Positions 28,001-40,700 of a DNA stretch of 64,000 bases are shown piece by piece (the stretch's first letter is position 1; each line of letters starts with the position of its first letter). This DNA is from Rhopalosiphum padi (lineage: Eukaryota; Arthropoda; Insecta; Hemiptera; Aphididae): contig NC_083600.1 of the NCBI RefSeq assembly GCF_020882245.1, positions 7,750,001-7,814,000 of the forward strand, written 5' to 3'. The notes under the pieces are model-generated. The model had not been told where the DNA came from, did no database searches, and saw only the letters and a list, made by a program, of their open reading frames with translations. Position numbers and translations under genes: made by a program.

Positions 28001-31000
28001 TTATATATAATGAAGATTAAAATGATTTATTTAATAGGTAATAATATTAACATATATAATATTCTCTAATTTGCATACTAAGTCAAACAGGGTGTAAAAC
28101 TTCTTAAAGATTATAGAACAATTCAATGTAGTTTCCTATTTTCTTTTCAAAATTTACTTTATTTTCTTTTTATAATGTTTTAATGAAATTAAAATTTTGT
28201 AAATATTTTTATTTTATTAATTTTATATAATTCAAATATTCATCTTATTGATATTATAAAAATATATTTATACTTTGGCTTTTATCGATTTTCCAAAGAG
28301 GATCTTTGTCCGAGTCATAAGACACATCATTTGAATCATCAGAAGGTTCAAAAATATTTGTTTCCTCGTTTAAATTAACTGACTGAGAAACATCTAAAAA
28401 AAAGTTTTTAGAAAAATACAAATTATTACATACAACTACAAATGAATAAGAAAAAAAACATTTTGAATCTTACCGTGATAACGAGGGGGACAGCTATTAG
28501 AAGACATTTTTATTTGTTTTGAATTATTAACTTTTTCAAGTTTTTTTGATTTTATAGTTGTGGCAGGAGACAAACTTTGACCTCTATAATAAGGAAATTT
28601 CCTTTTTCTTTTTGTCATACCATCAATAATGTCATCAGCACTTGATAAGTCTGATTTATGCATTGCCAATGGCAATTTTATTTTTGCTTCATTATATGAA
28701 CCTGAATAATTTGTATAAAACTAATTAGTATATAATTCACTAGATAATCTTTATTAAAATCAAAATTTCTTAACTATAAACTTTATGTCCAATTTGTCTG
28801 GATTTGTAAAATATAAAATCATTCATATTTGGCTTAATTCTTTTTTGGACATATTTTTTCGCTTGTTTAGAAGCTTTAGGCCAAGCGCAAGAATTATTTT
28901 TTAACCAACAGTTTGGTACCACTTCAACACTTTCATCATCAACAAACTCAACAATAATCCATCCTATTTGATCATCCATCTAAATAAAAAAAAGGAAATA
29001 ATTCAAATTATGATGTTTTAAATATTTAATTTAATTATGTACCCATTGTTAAAAATATGTTGATATTTTGAAGTAATAATTTATAAATTTATACTGGTAA
29101 ATGTATATCTACCTATACAACTTATGATTAATCACAAAAATTTTATTTAATTATTTATATTATTTATATTATTTACAGTTACAATTTATTTAAATGTCTG
29201 TGTGAATAATGGGCATGGCTATTTTTTTCCCACTATGATGAAATATCATCATTTTTTTTTTAATATCAGATATTGCCCAATGTTTGAGTTGATCAGATAA
29301 ATTTTTAATTTCAAATATTTCAATAATTGTTGAATTAATGGGATCTACAAAATAGGGTAATAAAATGTTGAACTTTTTTCCAATAAGCATGATAATACCA
29401 TCTTTTTGAGCAAAATTCATGCATTTTACTATTTCTCCATTTTTGGTTAGTATAAAACTATCACTATCTTTTTTAATTTTGATGGTTAAACTTTTAAATA
29501 TAAGAGTGTAATATTGTGGACCTATTAAATCATCAACCAGTGGACCGTTATCATGGACATGTTTCAAAACTGGTTGATTGTCCATTAATGATTTATTACT
29601 TGAATTATTTAGTGCACATTTTTCATATTTTTCATAATATCTATTAACAATTTGTTCCAAAGGTTTTTCATTTTTTCTAAGATTAGATTTTATTTCTTTC
29701 ATGTGATTTTCAAAACCAAAAGCTGAACAATTATCAAGTGGACCAAATAAATCATAATCATCACATAAGTGTAATAAGGCATGGACATTGTGTGATACAA
29801 ATTGTTGTCCATAAATATGTTGAAAGTTCTTGACAAAAAAATCTAATAGTTCTCTTGCATATTGAAGAAGAAATTTTCGATCAGGACTTAATAAAATTAA
29901 CATTGCAATGTTCAAAACCATAAAATTGGTGTACATTTCTTCACTCAAAATGGTTTTTAACACAACTGGTCCAGTGTATAATAAGAATAAACGAAATTCA
30001 GTAGCTTTCCAGCGACATACATCTGGAAGACATCTGTTCTTTCTAGAGAAATCGGAAGAAAGATATGTATTGGATGCTAACAATAAAGTTGATATTTCAT
30101 TTATTTTTGAAGACCGAAGTCTAACATTTAATGGTCCTTTAATCCAAAGGCTGATGAGTTTTTTACAAACACCTAAGCAAACCAAGTGCATGTAGTCAAG
30201 TGAAAAAGATTTTACAGAGTTAAAACTTTGTAATTCAACTAGAACAGAAGTTTGATTTGAAATCTGGTATTCTTCATCTTCAGTATTCAGATATGCATGA
30301 TGATTTCTTTCAATTGACTTTGTTTGGGAATAAGGAAAACATACTCGATTGCATACATATTCTCCCTCTATAGTGCAACGAGTACATGAATAAAAACCTG
30401 TATGACCTTTCACTTTTAAAACAAATGCTTTTGCAGGAGCATCGCAACAAAACAATGTAATATTTACTTTAATATTAATTCCATTTAATATAATACCTTC
30501 AGTTTCTAAACGTTTAGCTTCATTAACAAAATCAATTAAATATTCATTGCTGTCTTTTGGTTTTTCAATTCCCCAATAAAGGCCAACAATAAAAACTGAT
30601 TTCTTTAGTGGAGGTTTAACCAAAATGGAAGCTAATATTGGCCAAAATTGAGAACTACTACTTTTTGAAATTGGTAATCCATCAATTCCTATGACAATTT
30701 GAATATCTTGTACATTTGATGGGGCATATAATTTAATTCCTTTTTCTAAACCAAAATGATGATAAACTCCAGGACTGACAATTCGGTTTTCTTTTGATTT
30801 ATTAATAGGAGTGTTTAAAATTGTGCGGCAATCAATTGGTAAATTATTGAAACAATCATGCATTTTTAAACCTTTTAACAAACCATTAACTGCATTATGA
30901 GGAATTTTATAATCTATTGCCCAAGAAGCTAAAAATTCTTGAACTGAAAATTGTTTAGATGAATTTATGAATAATTTATCTTTATTAAATATATGTGTAT

Positions 31001-34000
31001 CTGTTGGCTCATTATAAGTGTTGATAACTGGTAATGGTAAATCAGTTGAAGCATTTGACGGAAACTCATTTGAAATATTGTATTGGTTCTTAGAGCTAGA
31101 TGTTAAGTTATCATATTTAAACAAAGGCATAAGATTTAAATTATTTATTTCCAAAACATTTTCTGGCGGTTCATATTCCAATGAATTTGAGTGTGAAAGC
31201 ATTTCCTCGACATCATTTATTTCTTTCATAATCTTTCTTCTCTTAGTGCGTACACTTTCTATTCTTCTAGTAGACATTATGATTCAGTAATCACTACCAA
31301 ATACCAATAAAAATTTAACAAAATCAAATTTATTATTAAAATACAAATTTTTATTATTATTATACAATGGTAATTTTGTAAGTATCTACCTACCAAAAAA
31401 ATAAAGTAATATAATATACTTAAATTTGTTCCTATCAAATACACCAATAATACATATTTAATTTTTTACAGTACTAGTTAATTTAGTTTATAATTTACTT
31501 ATTTAAGTTTAATATCATTTAAATTAATTTATACTTTTTAAAATATGTATTATAATGAGAAATAGAGAAGTATTATGGTAATACAACTAATACAAGTGTT
31601 ATGGTCACCCAACCAGGAAATCAGCAACAGTTTAAATAAAATATTTATTAGAAGAGTGAATAGATTTGGTATAAATAAACAAAGACTTGATCTTTTTACT
31701 ATCTTTATACTCTTTTTAGTATGCCAATTAAATTCAATATCTTTTTAATTATATATTATATATTATTTCAAACTTTAGATATTCACAAATCAACAATATG
31801 TTTTTTTTTTTAAATATAAACCATTTTAAATTTGTCAATAAATTATGGTAAAATGTATGCAATATATATAGGAACTAATAATTATGATAATTTAATACTA
31901 TAGTTAGGTAGTAGGTTCCTACAATTAATTAATTATTTTATAGTAGGAAGAACGAGTTAAAAAAACATAGTATAACAATAGGTGTTTGCCATGCTAAATA
32001 CTATATTAAATTCTAGTCAGTGCTTGAATCGGAAAAGAAAAATCAGGACGTACTATTAGCTGGCATTACCAAATAATGTATGTACCCACCCGTATTTAAA
32101 AATGTTTAAATCTACCACTATAAAGCACTATATAGTATATACCTATTATAAAAATATAAAATTAAAATGTTAACTTTATAATTTAATGAATTTCACTTAC
32201 CACAAACAGCATAAAATCCAATATTTGGTTTTGGTAATAATAGTTCACACTGTTACTGTAGTGTAAACTGTAGTGTGAAAGAAGACACGTATCGTCGTAA
32301 TGGCGTGCGGATAAATAGTTAAAACGTTAAATCGTTAAATGTTTAATCTTTAGGCACTGCCGCGAACTGGTATCAACACTCCGCCACTCCGCCACTCCGC
32401 GTCACAATAATCCGCGTTCAAAAACAATAATATCATAGAATTTTGAGAAATCTAAAAATATATTTTTTGACGGCAAGCTGGGTAAATACAAACTGTCCAT
32501 AGAGACGGCATACGCGTGTCGTGTACTATCGATAATACTGAGATAAGCATTAAGCACGACTAGTCTTGTTATTTATATAATTTTATTATACAAAATTGAA
32601 AATATCCAAGTTATAGTTACGTAGTAATGTGCACAGTTCACCGACGTATAAAATAATATTTAACAGTTTTATTATCATAATTTCATAAGTCATGAACACA
32701 TGAATTTATATAAAATACCTAAAATAATACTTACCACAAATTCAATTCAAATAATGGAAAATTATGTATTTAATACAATACATAAATTATAATTAGTATC
32801 ATTTTATTAGATACCTACATTACAGTATACATTAAAATTAAATGGCCAAATGGGTGTATTTGATTGGGAGATGTCCGTGTACCTATATCGATCAAGTCTA
32901 CAGACCAGGGATTTATATACATAAAGACATAAAGTGTAGTATACTTATTACTTTTTCATTTTAAACGTGAGGACAGCTTTTGTAATACTTTTTACCTATT
33001 CCATATAATTTTAATATATTTACTATAATATTCTACTCAGGTTTTTAATTAAATATTATTAAAATCATTTGTATACAATATTTTCAAAACCACATTTTTA
33101 CAACATTTCTCAAATAATAAATGTAAAATGTTATAGTAACTTTAAAATTATAAAAATTAAAACTGAATATTATGGTAATGTTTAAAAAATGTTTTTCAAA
33201 TAATGATATCAAATAAATGTTTCTATAATAATATAATAACATTTGTATTTAAATATTTTAACATAATTTAATATACATTATTATTATAATATAAACGTTA
33301 CTAAATTGCTGTCTGGGTATTGTAATAATATTGTCTCGCGACTATACTACATAAGAACACGAGGACATTTTGGGTAGTGCGTTCGAACGGCGTACACGTA
33401 ATATGACCGATATTTTTACTTTCTTTTCTTTTAATTGCGAAAAACTCGTCGAGAAGAATATATTTAATTGACTTTTATTTTGTTAGGAAACGGAGTATTT
33501 AGTTTGTCGAACAACACAACTTCGCGTTCAACTCATGACTCTGGTAGTTTATTTTTTCATTTATTTGAAACGCGATAATAATAATAATAATAATAATATA
33601 ATCCACTAGGCGTGCGTGTAAATGTGTAATAATGTGATAGGTGCCCTAAAAACTGGCCGCAATACGTTTAAAACTTTAAAAATAAATATTTTTAAAGCAT
33701 TCGAAGTCACATATTAATAATATGTTCCATTTCGCAATACATTTGGTTCGCGAAACACTATTTCACGTGGTCAAATCGTATTGTCCCGTACTTTGGTCGA
33801 CATTGCACCTATAATATGCCGTTTACACTGCAAAATGTTTGATACCGTTAAAAATCTTCTGTAGTTGTGTTGAAATAAGGTCATAAAGATTTTACAAAAA
33901 CTACGAGTCCCCGTATCTGTCTATTGTTTTAATAAGATTTAAAACAACAGAATTTATAATATATAAATATGTAGATATGTATTAAGCTAATATTACATGC

Positions 34001-34717
34001 ATATAGAAGCTTATTAAAATTTGACTCACTACCGTTCAGTTTGTTTTCCCTCTCATCGTCGACGGTATTTCGTACTCAACACAATCAACTCTATCTTCAT
34101 CTGTGGTTTTCCAATGTTGTACTAGCAGTTTGTTACCTATTTTGAACTCAGTGTTAAATATTTAAAACAATTTTTCAAACTGTCAATTGCTTGTTGCGAT
34201 GTTTTGCATATCTAGTGTTTGACGATTTTAGATTTAAAAATACCAATTATTTGCGTCGTAGATTCAATATGCTTTTTATCTGGGACTAAACTGTGAATCT
34301 TTCCCAGACCATTTAAACACTAATGAAAATTATTAATTCAATTTAAAAATGCAAAGACTGTTGCAAATGCGGCGATAAATCATTACGACTGTTACCGGCA
34401 TCGCATCACCTGCAACTGGGACGTCGTGGCAATCGGCGCACATTGACAAACAATAGTGATGAAACTTAGCGGAAGTCCATTGTTTCCGGTTGGAAGTGCG
34501 TTTCGTCAAAAAGCGGTAACGGGACAGTACAGTGTGGTCTACGACGTGGCAAGGGTCGTGAAATCCACCGGCCGAATACAAAAACAAAGCCATTCTCTGA
34601 CTTCAAAAACAAGCCCCCCCTACCATCGCCAAAACCACAATAACCGCAACCACGATAATGATATTATATTATTGTTATATAATATAAAATTAATTAATTA
34701 ACTTTCACATGTACGCT

Positions 34718-34750
<33 letters not shown>

Positions 34751-37700
34751 TTGCGCACATAGCGCACGCGCACGCGTGCGTGAAGTTAAGTACGCGATTT
34801 CGGTCCATGAACTATACAATGTGCTGTTGATTACTGTGTTTTTGAACGCGGTCGATGTGAAGGGTAATACGTATATGTATATTATGTGCACACGTATACT
34901 ATTATTATTATGTGAAGTGTCCCGGAGACTTTTGAAAAGATACTACTGCTGCTATTGTCTCGAATAAACGTTGTGTCACCAGGCGCCGAGTCGCCAAATG
35001 AACCGTCAAAAGCACTACAAAGACTGCATACGCTCCGCACCCCGTCCGTGGAGATTTATTATCCACCAACTGACGTCCAGACAACTTCATTTTTTTTGTT
35101 TTGGTCGTCGGGAAGAAGAGGAGTGAAAAAAAATTTTTAAACTTTTGGCATGCGGACGACCGATGACGGAGCAAAAACTCGATAGTATCTCCGGGAAAAA
35201 AACCTACCTCGAACCGACGGCCGGCAGTGGCTGTATTTGCTGTTCAGTTGATTACTGTTGTGACGTTACTCGTCCAGTATGACGAAAAATGCCCGTTATA
35301 AATGCATCTTCCACTCCTTCTCACCCCACCAAACCGTAAAAAAAAGACCTTTAGAAATAATTACACCTAATGATAAACTTAACAAAAAAATATTCATAGT
35401 ATACATACTACTATTTAACTCACAACGGACAGCTGTAGCATGAATAATTATTTTTACCAGAAAATTACTGTAATGTTATTCACGTGATATTTCGTTATGA
35501 TTCGTTAAAAGTTTTGTTAACATTTGAATATTTTCGATTAAATCGTAATCATATTGTTTTCCAAGTATTAAAAATCTATACACTATAATATTATGTGATC
35601 CAAGAAATTGCAGTGAAATAGTCTTCCGAGTATTATTTATTGTTTGCGCAAGTTCGAATAACAATATGATTAAATATATCCCCATGTACATTATAACCTT
35701 ATGACATGATGTCCGCTTGTACATCACTCGATTTTATAATATAATATAAGTAAAGTTTGCGTTGAACAAACATTATACGAGAAATAGGGTCTTAAAGATA
35801 ATTAAATGTTAGCAAAACTACGAGTAACTAAAGTTCTGAACAGAAAACTGACAAAAATACGTCTTTAGAAGTTATATTAATTTCTTCGTTACTTCTCCGC
35901 CGTTGCGATAGTGAGTAGTACCTACTAAGATGTATACTGCACAACACTCACCGGAGATTAAATATCTTAAAAGCACAAAAAATTCTATAAAAATGAAAAC
36001 ACTTTTATTAGGCTTGGTGATTACACAGTGTCCTAAGAACTACGAAGTACCCTATACATTAGATTTCATTCAACATTATAGAATATATCGATGTATAAGT
36101 AACAAAAATGTGTATGCCCCATATACAATTTTACAATAGAGATTTTTGATATATGGACATTTTATTTTTTTAGTGAACGACGTACAATAATTTTTATATT
36201 TATTATACAATTTTTTAGTTATTTGTTTTATAAAATATAAAATATATAAATATATATACTATATGTATAATCAGTTATTAGTGTTTAACAATAATATAAA
36301 ATAATATATAAATAATGTGAACACATAAAATGTGTACAAGGTACTTTTACCGAAGTAATTATTTTAAAACAATGAACATTATACGTGATAATATTATGAT
36401 TTTTGAATTAAAAATTCGTGTGTTGGTTCAAAATATATGAACATTTAATTCAGTAAAAGAAAGGAAATACCTAATGATTGAAACATATGAATTAACGGCA
36501 GAATAATGAAATCATCTATGGACTCTCCTCGTAGAATGATTTTAAGAAAGACTGAAAAACGGCATTTTGGTTTCTAACCATCGATATTTTATGTGGTCAG
36601 CAATATAATATGATACGATTTACATTAGCCAAGAATTTTGGCGTGGAAGCCGTAGGTCCATATTACTTGAATAAAATCAGATCTTCTAAATACCCTATAT
36701 CGACTATAGTGGATTTTTGTTAATACATCATACATGTTTGAAAGATAAATCGTCAAAGTTCAAACCACATTTCCTTAATAAGAAGATATGATAAATATAA
36801 GAATGTCTTATCTTTTTATCAAATTTATTATATTTCTATAATTTTCCGTTGTCCTTTTAGAAACTAGTGGTACCTATATACCGAAGATAAGCCGAAAAAC
36901 TTTCGTATTAAAAACTGAACTCGATTTTCAATCAATATAGGCTGCAGGGGGCGTTTGAAAGAGACTTTTGAAACTTTTTCACAACTTAAAAATAATACAC
37001 ACAATATGTGCCTAAACTCCATACAGACATATAAATTAAATAAACATCGTCAAACAAATACATATGGCTTGCTGCTCTAATTAAAATATAATGTACATTA
37101 GTCCTTTTAACCTAATATATTTTAATAACATAATTTAGTATAACCAATTCATGTCTAACGGGAGTGGGAAGTTTAGTCTAATTGGATACCCTTATCCTTT
37201 GACTACGCCCCTAAGATGTATATATATATATATATGTAGTGTTATACACGTTAGGTATAGATAATGATACTAACCATTTAATGTGGGATACATATAATGC
37301 AAATCACATTAACCAACTGCCGGTTATTTAACAGCGGTGAACACATTAAACGTTGGTTAACGTTGACCGGATACCTATTGGAACATTATCCAATAGCTTT
37401 ATGATTAATTAACATTTGATTCTTATAGCGTGCACAATTGCGAATCGATATGTTGCTGGTATGTTTTCCGTGGTTTTTGGTTAATTTGAATTTAGTACTG
37501 GACACTAGAATTTAAAAAATTGAATATTTTATAAGTGGACTAAACATTTTATCAATGAACACATAGTATAATACATAGTAATAAGCCGTCTTTCCTCGGT
37601 GGAAAAAATATGATAAAATTGTATGTTTTATATACCCTAGATTTATTAAATACTGGTAGCTTTATATTAAACCAAGAATAACAGAATCATCTCTGAAGTA

Positions 37701-40700
37701 TTGTAAGTTATCATAGTATTAATTTATGAAGTTAAAATAAAGATAGGTAATATATACATTATTTTGTCGTTTATTAAATTTAATACTTAAATTTAAATAC
37801 GAAATTCCTTTATTTTTTTTTTAGGCTCATTTTTAATTTCATTCTTAAATTGAATACCAATAAATCTCATTATATAAAAAAGAAAAAAACAAGTATATAC
37901 TTCTGCAGCTTTAAGACTCAATGGATTTAAGTTGATATTTAAATTACTATGTAAATATATTTATATGTTTGAAAATTAAATTAAGTAGAAATTATAATAT
38001 TAATTATATTACAGACTAGACTATAGTTGTCGATCATTTCAACGAAAATGTCATACTACTTTTCCAATACACCCTGTATGCTGAGGCGCCCATATTCGTT
38101 TGCATATTTTAGAAAATCGAAATTATTTTCGTCCCCCTACTGTTTTCGCGTGACTAGATTTTGATTTCCCTCGACGACATGGGCACATATTTGTAAATCT
38201 ATCGTCGGGGGATACAATAGCGACAACGGGCGGTCACACGGAACAGATTCAACTATATTACAATATAGGGCCAAGTATACCAAAGTACCAAGTATATTGC
38301 TGAATAATTCGTTTAATTGTATGTTTCGTGAATAATCAACAACCATACCGTCTATATTTCACTTATATTTAGGCGTGTATAAACAATAATACGGCATGCG
38401 ATTGCAATAAATAGATTTTATAACGGGTACGAGGTAACACACAAACTAAGATTTCATTGATCAAAACATTTTTTTCTCTCTATTTAAAAGTTAATCATGT
38501 ATAAATAGACAAAATAGGTACATGCCACACACATCACGACATAGGTTATTTTTTACCGGACATAGTCAGACAAATTATAATTAAATTTAATAATTATCCA
38601 TTTACAATCGGGTGGATGTTAGCCACATTGTTTTAGTGAAATATTTGTTTCTAAAATTATTTCTCACGTAAAAAAATATAATCAACCAGTATGTGTTTAA
38701 TTGGTATAAATTAATTAAGAACACAAATGTTTTTTTTCAATTAAATGAAATAGTTCTAGAGATAATTGTTAAATACACATATATCGGTGTTATTTACTTT
38801 TTGAAAGTGTGAATGTAAACTTCAAACTTTGGTTTTAATGTTAAATGGTCATCAGATGTTAAAATTATATTTACCATCGAACTAAAATGTAACAAAACTA
38901 AGTTTCAAAGTAACTTTAAAACATAAAAACATTAACTGATAGTTCTTGGAATAGACAGTATACTTTTAAAATTAATTGATGCCGTGTCACCATAATATAT
39001 ATAAATTATATATCTGTGATATTTTTATACTGCACCACGTGTATGATATAAACATTATAAGAAAGGCCAAGTAGTAACTATCAGCAAAGCACCTATACAC
39101 ATATTACATATGAAGCAAAAACACAGAGTTCGTGAGCAGAATATATTTCACCGTATCCTACTAAAGAAATCGTTTTCATTAACAATTATTCCGGAAACTA
39201 TTTCGGTCCACGTCTCTTTTCACGAACACAAACTTTGACAATATATTATTTTTTCTCTTTTCCGACATCCACCGGAACCTACTCAAATCGTGTAATGTAT
39301 ATAACATATTACGATTCCTTACAATTTTAGAATTCACGATGGCTTTCGATAATTTTACCTATCATTCGTTAGCTGTATAACGATGCCATTGCTATTAAAG
39401 AGCATCTAATAAACCGGAAACGCAGTTTGCTGTACAATAAATGTCAAGTGTACTAAGTTATTGAGTAGATCGATGTAAATCATATTGTATACGAAAAGAA
39501 AAATGATTCTAAACGGAGACCATCTGTCAGTAAATACTTCTAAAGATGTTTTATTATATATTTTTTATTAAAATCAGTAGTTTATTTTTCTATTAAAAAT
39601 ACGCGTGGTAGGTTAACCAAACTATTAATAAATACAAGTGGAATGTATAATGTACTAATAATATTATATAACTAAATTATTAAAATGTTATTTCATAGAA
39701 TATTACTAACTATTATTAACATTTGAGTCAATACCAACATTCAGTAGAACAGAGTGAATAGGTTCACGGTATAAATTGCTTAATATGAATATAAATATTT
39801 GTAAAATTCCATCATACATAGAAAATAATATTATATATATATAGTTCAAAAAGTTATGAGTCTTGCAAATAATATTTTTTCTGAGTTACGACAAATAAAC
39901 TACTAAACTCGTAATTATTTGTTTAAAAATCAAAATTTTAACTCATGATGACTTATAATTTTAAACTTTAAATAAATTTATTAATATTTGTCTAAATTTT
40001 AAAAAAAATGTATTATATATAGAAAAATATATTTTAATTAACAGTGAAAAGTTTCTATTACTAATAGTTTTTAAATTACAGCAAAATATTTAAAATTTTT
40101 TGAGGATAGATTTTTATTTTTACGTATAAGTATCTAATATTGCCAATGATGGTTGAACTTAAAATGATCATAATATTACATAGCTTTTCTCTAAACAATT
40201 TTTTTTAATTGTATTTTATGTGATGAAATAAAAATATCACAAAATATAATATATAGTTACAACAATAAACAAATAAACAATTTCGATTTTGTCAAAAAAC
40301 TGATTTAACGCGAGGTCCCGTCTTTTGGTTTTACTTGATTTATCTGAAAAATACTGGGAGTTTTAACTTTGTAACTAAAAGTAACCAAAGTCCTCTACTT
40401 TATATTGATTATTAATGAAATGTCGACATAGGTGTTTAAATAAATGTTTTCAAAAGACCATTTTTTACTTAAACTGAATAAATACTCTTCGAAGCAACAA
40501 ATTTATCGGGTAGATAATTAATACTAATTATTGTATTTTCTGTCTTAAACTACTGAGTTAAATAGGTATAATTATATAATTAGTTTCTACATTTTTTTAA
40601 TTTTGTTAATTTCCATGAGGTTATTGTTATTAATCACACTTACCTTCTACAAACGTATAGTATGCATCATATTATATCGAAGTTAAAAAAAACTAATTAT

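Larger units (their letters stand above)
25468..33317 (-). mobile_element. Two-gene CACTA-like (CMC superfamily) DNA transposon, 7,850 bp
   Basis: The element is bounded by inverted repeats (CCCAGACAGCAAT at 25468-25480 and its complement at 33305-33317) and a TA dinucleotide on each side (25466-25467 and 33318-33319). Inside, on the minus strand, are an unbroken transposase ORF (29190-31277) and an eight-exon DUF4806-type gene (26172-28979). Subterminal DNA carries repeated AATGTTA/TAACATT motifs, as seen in CACTA elements, where they bind element proteins. The ends are unusual because canonical CACTA elements start CACT(A/G). All coding parts are intact, so the copy looks autonomous or very recently so. 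It lies antisense in Shaw intron 2. The superfamily call rests on the transposase, not on the ends. Confidence 0.85.

Noticed and set aside
28780..28781. Earlier donor for exon 1 of the DUF4806-type gene (GT at 28781-28780)
   Set aside because: It would put exon 2 out of frame; the donor at 28774-28773 keeps the frame through all eight exons.
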